Source: Ampullaceana balthica | Taxonomy: Eukaryota; Mollusca; Gastropoda; Lymnaeidae | Direction: 5' to 3' | Length of the DNA: 64,000 nt | NCBI GenBank assembly: GCA_944989445.1 | Contig: CALYLW010000138.1 | Location: forward strand, 799,421-863,420 | Part shown: in pieces, positions 23,382-35,241 of the stretch | How positions within the stretch are numbered: position 1 is the stretch's first letter | How the letters are laid out: every line of letters starts with the position of its first letter | Translations under genes and position numbers: made by a program | The notes under the pieces: model-generated | Told to the model about the DNA's origin: nothing | The model's input: the letters and a program-made list of their open reading frames with translations, nothing else | Database searches by the model: none

Positions 23382-23810
23382 TCAGTGTGTATAGTATAGT
23401 ATACCTGTAGCCATCTGGTATTGTTGATTTAGTTTGAACCATGCCGTTAAAGTAGTGTCTCTCGAAGCTGCGTTCTGTGCTGCAGCCTCAACGTTATCAG
23501 TAATAAAAACTACTGATTGCTCGCCAAGGAGATGAACTTGGAGTCTGATAATTGCATGAGACTGCTTGTACATGTGGAACCCAAAAAGGCTTTCCCGTTG
23601 GTTTCGCGTTACACGTCGCCGGGATGCCTCCTCGTGTGTTTCTGTTCTTCTTCGATTCCTGTTATGTTCGTTTCTGCGACGTTTTCTATCGGCAATTTCG
23701 GCTTCATCGAATGTTGTTTTTTCGAGGCATATTTGTCTCGTGGCAACACGCGAAAGTTTGTAAATTTGTGGAGTTGAAGAAGAAATAATAAAGCAATGCG
23801 AACGTGACAT
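23382..23810 (-). pseudogene. Helitron A N-terminal ORF (Rep region deleted)
   Basis: 142-codon frame nearly identical to that of Helitron B (26527-26955). An arginine-rich stretch (ADRKRRRNEHNRNRRRTETH) leads directly into the pre-helicase block SHAIIRLQVHLLGEQSVVF and RDTTLTAWFKLNQQ. The HUH/Rep nuclease that normally lies between these regions is absent. A frameshift in the TATACTATAC tract ends the frame before the helicase. Confidence 0.75.
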
Positions 23811-24289
23811 TGACGATGGGTACAGGCGTAGGAGAACGGTGTCGTACCTGGAATGCGGCGCAGCAATGCAGTTGGCAGTGGGTCAAGAACCGAAGACCGA
23901 CACACCGACATCAACCGGTTGGTGGTGACTTACATAATGATTTATAACGGAGACACACACACACGCATAGGCTGGTGGCCGATGCTAGACTCAACACAAA
24001 TATGTGTTTGTGTGTACACAAATGGTGTCGTCACAGGTTCGTGCGTTGTTTCGGTAATTGACGTTCTAGCTAAAGCAATGCCGTCATATAATATTTTTTT
24101 TACGGCGAACATTTTTAATTTATTTATAATAATTTTGCGCGCCTTTTCTGCGCACCTTTTTTGCGCGCCTTTCGAGCACCTTTTCGCGCGCCTTTGAACG
24201 GGGAGACACACGCATACTTAGGGCGATTATATATTAGACTAGTTCAAAAGCCTGCTGAAGCTGGCAGAACGAAATCCCACAGAAGGGAT

Positions 24290-24537
24290 AACAAAGAACT
24301 ATACCAAATACTGCAATAGAAAAAACCACGTGGCCTTTATCGCCATGAACAGAATACGATATATGAACAGAAATAACAAAGAAATGTATGAATTACTGTA
24401 ATAGAAAATAACATTTGGCCTATATTGCCATGAACACCATACGATCTGAAAATAAATAACAAAGAGATGTACGAAATACTCAAATAGAAAAGAACTTGTA
24501 TCTTTTATTGCCATGAACACAATACGATATGAACAGC
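24290..24537. repeat. Three ~80-bp tandem copies in the Helitron B 3' region
   Basis: Diverged direct repeats share aataacaaag-atgta, actg-aatagaaaa and attgccatgaacac-atacga. They lie between the helicase stop and the 3' hairpin. They may be subterminal repeats of the family or a local duplication. Confidence 0.65.
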
Positions 24538-26520
24538 TAAATATGAAAGATTTCCTTGTACACCACATTTTTAGTGTAGCAGGTGGAGCTGTCGTGGGGC
24601 AGTTTCCCTTGTTTAGGACCATCTGCCACATGGACCTTGACATCTGCTGATCTGCGTACACGGGAGAAAGCAACGTATAATTGTCTATGGCTAAACACAG
24701 GTTGTGGTAGGTAGATACCGACCTTATCCAGTGTCTGGCCCTGCGATTTGTTTATGGTCATTGCGAAAGCTAACTTCACAGGGAATTGCCTTCTCCGTAG
24801 AATGAAAGGCAAGTATGTCGGGGCAATGTCCACGCGTGGAATGAATAGAGTGCGACCTTTGTCAGTTCCGGACAGAAGTTCAGCTATGATGAGGTTGGGT
24901 TTGAGGTCCCTAAACACCAATCTGGTGCCGTTGCATAGACCTCATTTAGTGTTCAAATTGCGAAGAAGAATTATAATTGCTCCGACTTTTATTGCTAATT
25001 GATGAAGCGGCATTACCGAAGGTGCCAATTGATGTAGAAATTCCACGGGATGATCGTTTTCATCATCTGGCGTGCAGTCGTCGATGGAGTCGGAACTTAA
25101 GTATGTCCTGGGTTCTCCTTCAAGTAAATGCAGAACCTGACTATTGATAAGGTCCACATCGGCATTTGTAGGGCAGAGAATAGCCTTATTTGCAAATTCT
25201 TCCGCATCTCTGGCTAGAATTCGTTCACCGAATATTTCAGAAACAATAGATCCTGTGCAGACCATATGGGCTGGAACTTCAAACATATTCTCGTTCAATC
25301 CATGTTCATTGGTTAATGTTCCATTGCCTAGCTCAATTAACCAAGACGTAAATTCTGGATCAATAGATCGCACATTACTTGTCAATGTGAGAATTGTAAA
25401 TTTAGACCAAAGATCGGTAAACTTAATACTCGCTTCGACAATGGCGGACCTGGTTCCATGAGCAACAACGGGCAAGGTTTGTCTGAAGTCCCCACCCAAG
25501 AGAATGGTTTTTCCTCCGAAAGGTTTGTCATTTTGCATGATATCTTGCAAGAGTTTATTCACGCATATCAATGCATCCTTAGAGGCCATCGTGGATTCAT
25601 CCCAAATGATTATTGTGGCTCTTCGGAGAATGTCAGCATCGGAGGAGGTCATTCTCATTCTGGAGGTTGAGGTGTCGATAATTGGGACGGGAAGTTGAAA
25701 TTGGGAATGATACGTTCGACCACTTTACAGTAAATTGGCAGCGATTCCAGTTGATGCAGTAGCTAAAGCAATCTTCTGTTCCACTCTAAAGGATGCAAGC
25801 AAGGTTGTGTACAAATATGTTTTACCACTGCTACCAGGTCCGTCAAGAAAGTAACACCTATGAGGAAGATGATCATTGGCTGCGGCTGTGATAATTTCAT
25901 CAAATGCGTGTCTCTGCTGTTCCTTGAGACTCCGTACCATGTCTGTTGCTTTGCTGAGCTGTTGGACCGGATCAAAAACGCTGTCATGTATGTCTTCCAC
26001 GTGACTTGGTGGAATTGGTAAACCTAAATTCTCGCAGGTTTTCCTATTAGCAATAAAGATCAATTGAATATCAGTAAGGGCCAAATTGAGGCAGTGTTTG
26101 CAATTCACTTCGTGATGAAACTGCAACGTTAAATCTTCATAAAAGCATTCTTTATATTTCTGGAACATTTGTGGAATATTTGAAGGAGATGCGAGCAGGC
26201 ACATATGTGCAAATAATTCCCGTAGGAGAGCGGGTCTCTTTTCGGCAACTGCATCATGTAACGTCTCATTCCAGACCTGCTTGTCATTGAAGAGGCCTCG
26301 GTGTTGTGTAGCTTCCTTGAGTGTTGGATATGTAATACCATGGACGGTCCGAAGGTCCTCAAAGGAAGTTGCACCTGGCACATGAAGGAGAAGTAAGCGC
26401 AAGCAGAAGCGCTGAATGTCTGACACTAAACTGACAGAGTACATACGACCAATTATTCTGTCAGCATCCCTTTGCCTTCTCTGCCATGTTCTTGTCCTCT
26501 CGTGAAAAACATAATGTTCA
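24537..26520 (-). pseudogene. Helitron B PIF1-like helicase (two in-frame stops)
   Basis: One continuous minus-strand frame runs from ~26516 (HTDIPEHYVFHERTR) through LHVPGATSFEDLRTVHG, Walker A DGPGSSGKTYL, a TAA at 25725, motif II IIIWDESTMASKD, LLGGDFRQTLPVV, LTSNVRS, a TGA at 24942, GLCNGTRLV, and motifs V/VI FAMTINKSQGQTLDKVG and LYVAFSRVRR. It ends at 24537. Such helicases unwind the Helitron during rolling-circle transposition. Both stops are in frame, with no shift between the three segments, so decay is light. The TAA is shared with copy A. Confidence 0.9.
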
Positions 26521-26526
26521 GGTATG

Positions 26527-26955
26527 TCAGTATGTATAGTATAGTATACCTGTAGCCATCTGGTATTGTTGATTTAGTTTGAACCATGCCGTTAAAGTAG
26601 TGTCTCTCGAAGCTGCGTTCTGTGCTGCAGCCTCAACGTTATCAGTAATAAAAACTACTGATTGCTCGCCAAGGAGATGAACTTGGAGTCTGATAATTGC
26701 ATGAGACTGCTTGTACATGTGGAACCCAAAAAGGCTTTCCCGTTGGTTTCGCGTTACACGTCGCCGGGATGCCTCCTCGTGTGTTTCTGTTCTTCTTCGA
26801 TTCCTGTTATGTTCGTTTCTGCGACGTTTTCTATCGGCAACTTTGGCTTCATCGAATGTTCTTTTTTCGAGGCATATTTGTCTCGTGGCAACACGCGAAG
26901 GTTTGTAAATTTGTGGAGTTGAAGAAGAAATAATAAAGCAATGCGAACGTGACAT
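26527..26955 (-). pseudogene. Helitron B N-terminal ORF (HUH nuclease missing)
   Basis: 142 codons: a hydrophobic start, an Arg-rich block (VADRKRRRNEHNRNRRRTET), then the conserved pre-helicase segment SHAIIRLQVHLLGEQSVVF, DTTLTAWFKLNQQ and GILYYT. In full RepHel proteins several hundred residues with the HUH (two-His) and two-Tyr nuclease motifs come between these. None are present, so the Rep domain was lost by an internal deletion. A one-base-type frameshift in a TATACTATACATACTG tract separates it from the helicase frame. Confidence 0.8.
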
Positions 26956-27384
26956 TGACGATGGGTACAGGCGTAGGAGAACGGTGTCGTACCTTGAATG
27001 CGGCGCAGCAATGCAGTTGGCAGTGGGTCAAGAACCGAAGACCGACACACCGACATCAACCGGTTGGTGGTGACTAACATCATGATTTATAACGGAGACA
27101 CACACACGCATAGGCTCGTGGCCGATGTTAGACTCAACACCACAAATGTGTATTTGTGTGTACACAAATACTGACGTCACAGGTTCGTGCGTTGTTTCGG
27201 TAATTGACGTTCTAGCTAAAACAATGCCGTCATATAATATTTTTTTAAGGCGAACATTTTTAATTTATTTATAATAATTTTGCGCGCCTTTTTTTGCGCA
27301 CCTTTTTTTCGCGCCTTTCGAGCACCTTTTCGCGCGCCTTTGAACGGGGAGACACACGCATACTTAGGGCGATTATATATTAGA

Positions 27385-28717
27385 TTTATTATTATAAGAC
27401 TTATAAATAACACTAAATTTATGCGTATTTTTACATAGAGATTTTAAATCGTGTTGGCTATACGAAATGAGTTATGTTATAGGAGTGGGAATATACATAC
27501 TGTACTTGTAGCTTATGGACACAGTAAAAATGTTCCGTGGCGTAGGTCTTATAGCAAGATGTAAAAAAATTAGGAATAAACGTTGAAATTAATCATAAAT
27601 TAGTATATATGTGGCCGTAGCGTTTAAGAGAAACACCAACCACTACCTATCAACAAAGAAGACTTGAAAATCTTATCTAAACTTCGCTTCTCAAACCAAA
27701 GTTACTTTTTCAAGTGCTAATAAAAAAAGATTGAACAAAATTATCGATCCTTTATATAAGATGATTCTGAAGAAAATGACAAAGCTTTCTTCTATTCATA
27801 GCACACAGTCCAAATACGCACTGGTCAGTGCGTTTTCAATGGACCCATGCAGGCCTGCATGCTATGATGATGCTATCGCATACAAATAAACTGCACAAAT
27901 CAATTACGCGACAAACTCTTTAACTTCAACCCCTGATGTGCAGTCTGAGTAATTATTTAACTGAATCCTAGCTACATAAAATCTATATTGAATTTTCACC
28001 CTTAAGCCATGATAAAAGTGCATTTGTTAACTCTCCTGTTACAAATCAATACTTGAAAAAGCTGAGCATCAAGTTGTCAGAACAAAAACAATAATCTCCA
28101 GTAATTCTGAATGCTCAACACCTTCCTGGAAACGTATATGCATTCAAACTATGATTACAATGAATACCAAAACATAGATTGTGCAGGCTTATTTAAAAGG
28201 AGTTAAAATGTGTCAGAATGTTTTAGATAACGTTAGACTGTCTTTAATTAGACTGTGTTTGAATGTGTACCATATCGTTAAAAAGGAATGAAATAATATG
28301 TGTACGAATTTGCAAGATTAAATCAAATTGTTGTAAATAGTACATTACAATATGTTATAATGTGTTTACAGGTTTTAAAGATATGTTATATTCAGCATTA
28401 CATAAGGTGAAAAGAATTTGAATATTGAATATTTTAATATTGTTTTAGATTTTGCCAGAATAAATGAGAATTTTAAAAATATGTTTCTTGGCAGAATAAA
28501 TGAGAATTTTAAAAATATGTTTATAAGCGATAGGTTTAAAAAATATTATTACAATATAAAATGTCTAAACACATTGTAATATATTTTCACAAACTTTAAT
28601 ACACTCTAACACAAACCATCACATTCTAAAACATTCAGAAAATTACCAGCACATTCTAAAACATTCAAACAGTTTCAATCACATTTAAGTTATCACTTTC
28701 GTTCACAATTTTTTTAA
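27385..28717. other. AT-rich region, no gene seen
   Basis: No exon or transposon ends were recognised. A tandem pair of a ~45-bp block (gcagaataaatgagaatttt and flanks) lies at about 28450-28522. Degenerate copies of acattctaaaacattc recur at 28570-28690. Confidence 0.5.
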
Positions 28718-28784
28718 TTCGTATTCAGTGGCGTAGCTAGAACTTTTGCCGCCCGGGGCGGTCTCCAATTTGCCGCCCTTTTTA

Positions 28785-29185
28785 GGGACAATCCATAAAT
28801 GACGTCACGCACCTGGGGGGAGGGATGCACAGATTTGTGACGATGTGTGACGAAGGGGGGAGGTGAGAGGTGTTTAAGAAATGGGACGTCACGTCAAAAC
28901 GCGCAACTTTAAATAATTTTCCACTTAAATATTTGATTACTGACACTTTATTTAATGACGTTTATGTAAAATGCGTGTAACGATATTAGATTGCAACCTT
29001 ACACTAAAAACATACTTAAATGACAAAAATTTAATTTGAAACATGTTCATTTTCAAACAGAAAATACGGCGTTTGTGACATCTTATTGAAGAAGGAGTCT
29101 TAAGTTTTTTGTGACGACGTGTGACGAGGGGGAGGGGGTGAAAAATTAGTTAAAATAGCGTGCTTCATTTTATGGACGGCCACAG
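28785..29185. mobile_element. Degenerate copy of the GGGGCCGTCC MITE family
   Basis: The left part GGGACAATCCATAAATGACG and the right part ttttatggacggcc resemble the inverted ends of the MITEs at 40968 and 48049. G-rich gtgacgaaggggggagg blocks lie inside both ends, as in those copies. It sits inside the hAT element. Boundaries are approximate. Confidence 0.45.
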
Positions 29186-29521
29186 TCGATTACATTACGG
29201 TTTTAAAAAATTAATGAACATGAATAAATAATTGTAATTGAAATGAAGTAAAGGTGGGGTAACATGTTTACCCATGCATGCCATATTTATGTAAGCAGTA
29301 ATAAAAGAGGCCGCATAAGATTATATACCTATAAATACACATTTATAAAAATACAAGATACTTTTTTTAAAGGCCACAAGAAAGTTACTGAGCTCGCAGG
29401 CCATGAGACAAAACATATTACAAATTTACACCCAAAAAAAAACATTACCAATTACTATTACTATTCTTTTATGTTGTATTTATAAATTACACATATTTTT
29501 TTTACAAACAAAGAAATTGTA

Positions 29522-29695
29522 TACATTAGCAGTGGCGTGACAACGGCTAGACATTCGGGAAGTTTCCAAGGGCGCCGGCCTGTGCCAGTTCAAAGGGGCG
29601 CCGCTAAATCTCTATTTTTTTAATTTTTATATAAAAGGCGCCAAAAATAAATTAGCCAAGGGCGTCAAAATCCCAGTTACGCCTCTGTAAATTAG
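29522..29695. mobile_element. 158-bp hAT-like MITE nested in the hAT element
   Basis: Spans 29530-29687. Flanks TACATTAG and TAAATTAG agree at 7 of 8 positions. Ends CAGTGGCGTGACAACGG and CAGAGGCGTAACTGGG (read inward) plus the CCAAGGGCG(C/T)C subterminal motifs match the element at 1233-2918, so this is a short member of the same family. Confidence 0.8.
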
Positions 29696-29779
29696 TATGT
29701 TAACATATTTATATATTTACTTTCCTAACTTTCATAATAGAAAAATCGTGTATTATGCTATCAAAATTAAAATTATTTG

Positions 29780-30440
29780 TAATATCTTGATCTGTGGACA
29801 GTATTGCAAGATTTTGTTGTCTTTAATCGCTAATTGTGGAACGAAGATAATTTTTTATCAACTTCAGTTTGGAGAAGCTCCTTTCACAACTAGCGACACT
29901 GATAGCAATACATGTAGTTGAAAAAATTCATAGCAAAATTACAATGTTGGGTACACAATTTTCCAATCTATACTGTTGAATAAATTTTATGTAGATCAAA
30001 TGTGCCTTTCCCCCCGTTTTTCTAACATAATGCCTCTTCTTGTAGTGTAGGTACAGCCATAAAAACCTGGATCCTTTTTCTTTCCATATTGAACTGTCAA
30101 TGTCAATAAAGTAATTTATTTGATGTTCAAATGCTTCATTTAGTAGGGTTACATGGGTATTATATACGAATATTTTCTTGCAAGGAAATGCAACTCATCA
30201 AAGCGTTATTTTCTTTTCTTTTATAATTCCATCCATGGATAAAAACATTTCTCGTTGTACTTCTTGTTTTAAAGATAGAACCACGTCTTCTGAATTTCCC
30301 CCTACTCATATTTTTCTCATTCTAACTAGGCGTTCAGTTGATATCTCCATCTCTTCACAAATTGTTTGGCTGATATAACAGCATTTTGTATTAGCACATC
30401 TCTTTGATCCATGCAATGGCTTTGCATTAATTTTAAAAAA
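29780..30440 (-). pseudogene. hAT transposase remnant (C-terminal region)
   Basis: Minus-strand fragments: SQTICEEMEISTERLVRMRK (~30380-30310), EDVVLSLKQEVQREMFLSMD (~30290-30230) and, near 29905-29840, SVASCERSFSKLKLIKNYL with the hATC Cys-Glu-Arg-x-Phe-Ser motif followed by RSTISD and a stop. These are ordered pieces of one hAT transposase with several stops between them. It is the coding remnant of the 28.7-31.3 kb hAT element. Confidence 0.7.
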
Positions 30441-31412
30441 ATTATGGGTTCCCATAAATTGAGATAACATAGAAAAGAAAAAGATTGCATTGAATTGAGT
30501 AAAATTCCAGCATCTGATCTCGTTTTTACTAGTTACTTCTTCACATGTCAATTTTTCCAAGACGCTTGAAATTTTAAGATGTCTTTTTCGAAATTATTAT
30601 GCCTATTGTGGTGTTTATTAACAGAGAAATTTGAATATTTACATATTCTTGTCATAAATCTTAATGCTTTTCCATAAAATAGATGAATTCAAATTATTTA
30701 CACCTTACTATTACTTTAATTGGAAATGCGTAACATGCTTAATGAATAACCGTATTTTAATGAAAAACAAAAATTAGTTGTGCTACTTTATTGCAATAAA
30801 AACAAAATAAATTTAATTTTTAATAACTTACCTTACAATAATTTACTGAAAACTGAAACGGTAATATAAATTAGTACTTGCAAGTTAAACACAATATTTG
30901 AGTCTACATACCATGTAAGTACTTGTTCGCGCATCATTCTGCGAAGTCGAAATTCCACGAAAACTGTCGTAGCGATATTACTGGAACACATTATTCGGCC
31001 CGGCCGTGTTGTGTTTTTTTTGGTAGTTTTCTTATAAAAGCGTCATCTGTGACTTATACGGCTTAGTTTTCCAAACAAATGGATACGTTTTTCGAGCGAT
31101 AAAAATTTTTTGAACGGTTTTGCGTTAGCTATAATATCCACTATGTAATCAAACAAATGTTGTGCGAATCCATTAATTAAGACTCGAAATTACGAATATT
31201 TTTGTTTCACCTTGGTTTTTCCCCTTCAAAAGAAAAAGGGCGGTTCTCGGTATTGGTTGTACTTTTCAAATGCCCACAAATGCCGCCCCTAAATGAGTGC
31301 CGCCTGGGGCGGACCGCCCCACCGCCCCCCTAGCTACGCCACTGTTCGTATTGAAGCATTCTAATACATTATTTAAACAATCAACCACATTCATACGAAT
31401 CGCTAAGTTTAA

Positions 31413-31631
31413 CATATTCTCAGAGGCGTCACTTGGGGGTGCTGGGGGTTTGGACCGCACCGGGTGACACCATCACAAGGGTTGACACCAAAATGTAAAA
31501 TTATGTGTGTTCCCGTTATTTGGCACTGGCAGACTCGGAGAAGGTCTATGGCATGGGGTAAGTAGTGAGGGGGGACACCATTAGCTACCGCACTGGGTTA
31601 CACCAACCCTAGTCACGCCGCTGCATATTCT
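31413..31631. mobile_element. 203-bp hAT-like MITE with perfect 8-bp TSD
   Basis: Element 31421-31623 is flanked by CATATTCT (31413-31420 and 31624-31631). Its ends CAGAGGCGTCACTTGGGGG and, inward from the right, CAGCGGCGTGACTAGGG form imperfect inverted repeats. Paired ggtgacacca/ggttacaccaa blocks occur inside. Non-coding. Confidence 0.85.
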
Positions 31632-34600
31632 AACACATTTTATGACATGCCAGCTGCAACCTATGGGACTGGTCTTCTGTGTTATTATCCAGAGTTTTTA
31701 TAACCACTTATATCTGAATTTATCTGGCGATTATTTTATATGGCCTAATAGTTCCTTGGATCGAATTTCGCCATCATTCGTTTTTCTCGAGAGTTAACCA
31801 ATCGACTCGTCCTTAATTATTTTTTTTTCTTTTGTGTTGTAAATTGCATTTGTCGACCCAAAGATACAAAGTGCTGCAAAATGACATCTTAAACTTCCAA
31901 GCTCACACTATCATATGTAATAAGAAGCACAGAATAGTGTTTTCTTTAAAACAAACCAATGTTTGCATAAATTATGCAATGCCGGTTGGAGTTGGGGGGA
32001 GGGGGGCTCTGTAAAAATGTTACAATGCTGGTGCATAAGTTCTGCCTCCCAATCAATGGTGCACTCGACTAAAATGATTATGCGAAATTTTTACAGTAAA
32101 AAATTAAAGACTCAAAATGACTGAAATTTCCTGTATTAGACCCTTGATAGATAAGGGGTTTCCTTTCTTGTAAGTGTAAGGCTGTAATGATACTGATTAG
32201 ACCTCACAATCAAGCAGATCTTGCACTTCCTGTGGTTTTCAGACTAGCTTTATGGAGAAACTTGTAACCTCGTTAGTGTTACATTTTAAAGATATCAGCG
32301 CTTGTCTCCACACGCATTAGATTAGTAGGCCAAATCACTTGTTAGATCTGCCAATTTAAAATTTAACTTTCACATGAAAATGAATTCTAACTGCGAATTA
32401 GTGTACGATCATTAGACTTACAATATATATGTTTCGTTCTTCTAACTCATCACAGTAACAAATTAGACAGGCTAATGCTTTTAAATATGTTATTTATGTA
32501 TTTTGTTAAGGATTATTTATTACAAAGTTATTGGCCATGTTTAATGCTATTTAAAGTATTTTAATCAGGACATTTAATAACTGGTACGGTTTGTACCTTT
32601 TTAGATAGTATACTTTTTCTAAGGTTTTATTTTTGTAAATCATTTATTAAATGGAATGTTTTGCTACTAATAAAAATAAAAGTTCTAGCTCTAAAGCCTA
32701 AAGCATGGCTATAATAATAGTATCGAGTGTTGTTCCGAAAAAAAAATCGATAAGATGGCTAATGAGGCTAATGTTAACATTTCTTGTATGCAACTATTAT
32801 GTACAATTAAATCCTATCAAAGCTTAGCTAATACAGCTTCAGCAGAAAGCCTTTAGTTAGTAGGTGTTTCTTTATATGTACTTGTTTTAAGTATTCATTT
32901 CAAGGATTAAGTCATTCATAAAATATAAGTTGATGTTAATTTTAATTTTAAAATTATTTTTTGTTTATTCATTGCCTAACTTTATTTGCTTGTAAGTTAT
33001 AGATAAGTATTTTTGTATCTGAAGAAAAATTAATTATTATTTTTCATTATACTCTGTACTCAGTGGAGCAAGCAATGGTTGAAATATTTTTTTTAAAATC
33101 GAGAGGTTCTGCATTTTTAGCATCCTGAAGAATTTTGTTAGTAGCAAATAAAGATAAAGAGCTTGGCCCAACACAACACTAAGAAAAAATACATGAAACA
33201 ATTTTTGTGTTGAAAAATTACTTTAATTTCCTCAATAACTAAAATAAATAATACTTAAAATGGCAGTCAAAGCTTGAGATCATTAGTATCACATGTAGAT
33301 TACACTCACTGTATATGTCTTTAGAAATACACCTGGCGCATGTCCAGCATTCACTCACACATTGCACACATGTGCAATATTCAGACATGTACAACCTCAA
33401 AGCATTATTATTATTCACTCCAGTTATGCCATTATAGTGACCATGCTTTAGGTGTATAAATTATTGCCTTATGAAAATGGACTGTAAATGTACAGAGATC
33501 TCTGATAATCCAATGCTGTCATTGTCATTACAAAGTAAACCATAGACATACAAATTAGTTATTGCTGGTGTATTGCTTGCTTTATTAGATTTATTTTGTT
33601 TCATTATCTTTTTTGTTTTTATTTTAATTTTTGTGGCTTCTCTAGTGTTTCATTGAAATCTTCTATTAAATAACACATCCAAAATCGCACATTCTACATA
33701 GAATAAAAATGATAAATTTTAGTTGTCAATAAATACTAGTATACATATACTCAAAGCTTCTGTTAGCTTACAACAATTGTACACCATGACTCTTAGGAGT
33801 CTACTGATGAATTTATTTCATTAGGAGGAAGGAGATCTTTGTGCTATCCATTATCAGTGGACTTAACAGGAACAAAATATTCCACATAACTTATTACATA
33901 TTAAAAAATATCCCTGATTGAAATGCAATTATGATTAATTGAACATACATGACAAAATAAAATGAAAATATTTATTTAGCTGCTTTATTGAAATTTTCCT
34001 TAAAGTGACAGACATAAACAAGTTTGGTGGAAACTTATGAATGTAAATTATCATTTAAACCATAGCAATTTACATTAAAAATTGTAACATTTTTATGAAA
34101 ATTTAATGTCAACCATTTTGAAGAAAGAATTTAAATTAATTCCTGACTTACATTTCTTTCCTTAAATTATAAAAAAAAACCTTTGTCTCCCATGCATTAA
34201 CATTTAGCTTTAAAAAGTATTTACTTACTAAATGAGGAAATAAATACACAATTTTGTTAATTGCACATTATTTCCTATAAAATATTATGGGTCATCCTTT
34301 GAATTAATGAGCTGTAGTTTCTTTATAAGAATATACACATATCCTCTTTCAAATGTTAAACGTGTGACATGAAATGAATTGTTATTCTTTCATGTAGCTT
34401 CAACATCCATGCTTTACTAGAGATTGTCCCAATAAAAAAATCTTAAATTTAATTCAGGATGTACAAAGAAAATGGTAAGACACACTGAGAACCTCATGTT
34501 AAATGACATAAATTAGAACAAAATCTTTTTTAATATGTGTGTGGAAAAGGATTTCAAGTATAATCAACAAAGTGTAAACTGATAAGGTTTCTTTTTATGT

Positions 34601-34838
34601 GAAAGAATTATTAAATACAACCAAATACAGTTTCCAAATAATTCAAATAATGCACACATCATTTAAATGTTTAGCAATAATGAAAGTAATTATGCAAATG
34701 TATAATGATAATGTAAAGGCACTAACTTTACATGAACAAAATATGACAAAATAGTGCTTTATCTCAGCTGATATAATAACAAAAGTTAATACATACAAAT
34801 AAAAATAACAGAAGCAACATTATTAACTAATTGGATCA
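31632..34838. other. AT-rich region downstream of GALNT; includes its 3' UTR
   Basis: No coding exon is supported on either strand. The left part is intergenic. The right part must contain the GALNT 3' untranslated region, since the stop is at 34839. A minus-strand AATAAA near 33985 (in TTTCAATAAAGCAGC) is one candidate polyadenylation signal, which would give a ~0.85-kb 3' UTR, but other AATAAA words occur in this AT-rich sequence. Confidence 0.4.
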
Positions 34839-35078
34839 CTAATCACGCCGCCTTCGTCTCTTCCAATTAAAACTATAATCAAAAGTCCAATGTTGGAAGC
34901 TGTTAATCTCAGGTTCAACATTTGCAATGCTAGACATCTTTTCTTCTGACTTTTCAAAATCTTTCTTTGATATCACAAGGTTTGTTGTCCATCCTGAATG
35001 ACATGGCAGCAGATGAACCTTCTCATTATCTACTGATGTCACACACAAATCTGTGTTTGCCAATCTAAGAAATCCATT
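34839..35078 (-). CDS. GALNT, terminal exon (lectin domain end, stop codon)
   Basis: 240 bp including the TAG at 34841-34839; acceptor CTTTTTTTTTAG. The peptide contains LRLANTDLCVTSV, KVHLLPCHSGW and QHWTFDY, the last repeat of a ricin-B type lectin domain with its Q-x-W signature and paired cysteines. The protein then ends with the very basic tail NWKRRRRRD, unusual for a lumenal Golgi enzyme. It joins the preceding exon in phase 0. Confidence 0.9.
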   Translation of the reverse strand, partial: NGFLRLANTDLCVTSVDNEKVHLLPCHSGWTTNLVISKKDFEKSEEKMSSIANVEPEINSFQHWTFDYSFNWKRRRRRD

Positions 35079-35241
35079 CTAAAAAAAAAGATTTTAAAAA
35101 ATACATTTTTATTTTCGAAAAATATTCTCCATTGAGTTCTATTTTAATGCAAAATTTACATTATTTTATAAACAATTATTTTAGCCTGATTTAAGACAAC
35201 ACAAAAGAGTCATGAAAATAATTTTAGGTTTTGCTCACATT

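Larger units (their letters stand above)
22351..24238 (-). mobile_element. Helitron A, internally deleted (1.9 kb)
   Basis: Rolling-circle transposon with 5' TCTAATATATAATCGCCC at 24238 and 3' GCAGGCTTTTGAACTAG ending in CTAG at 22351. It abuts Helitron B upstream and mini-Helitron C downstream with no spacer. Relative to B it lacks ~1.2 kb covering most helicase motifs after motif II, and joins a VNKL-coding point directly to the 3' terminal region. It keeps the same N-terminal ORF, the same frameshift and the same TAA as B. Confidence 0.85.
24239..27384 (-). mobile_element. Helitron B (3.1 kb, helicase-bearing, Rep-less)
   Basis: 5' terminus TCTAATATATAATCGCCC at 27384, preceded by A; 3' terminus at 24239 with hairpin GCCAGCTTCAGCAGGC (loop TTCA, one mismatch), 11 nt, then CTAG followed by T. 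TC...CTRR ends, a subterminal hairpin and insertion between A and T are the defining Helitron features. The body encodes helicase remnants. Before the 3' end there are three ~80-bp tandem copies (24290-24537). Confidence 0.9.
28718..31352. mobile_element. hAT transposon (2.6 kb) with perfect 8-bp TSD
   Basis: The element 28726-31344 is bounded by TTCGTATT duplications (28718-28725 and 31345-31352). Inverted ends: CAGTGGCGTAGCTAG on the left, CTAGCTACGCCACTG on the right, then GCCGCCC-rich blocks. It contains a decayed transposase on the minus strand and a nested 158-bp MITE. The perfect duplication suggests a fairly recent insertion despite coding decay. Confidence 0.9.

Noticed and set aside
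23517..26933. Plus-strand ORFs opposite the Helitron N-terminal regions, repeated in both copies
   Set aside because: Antisense shadows of the Helitron ORFs; their duplication only reflects the two copies.
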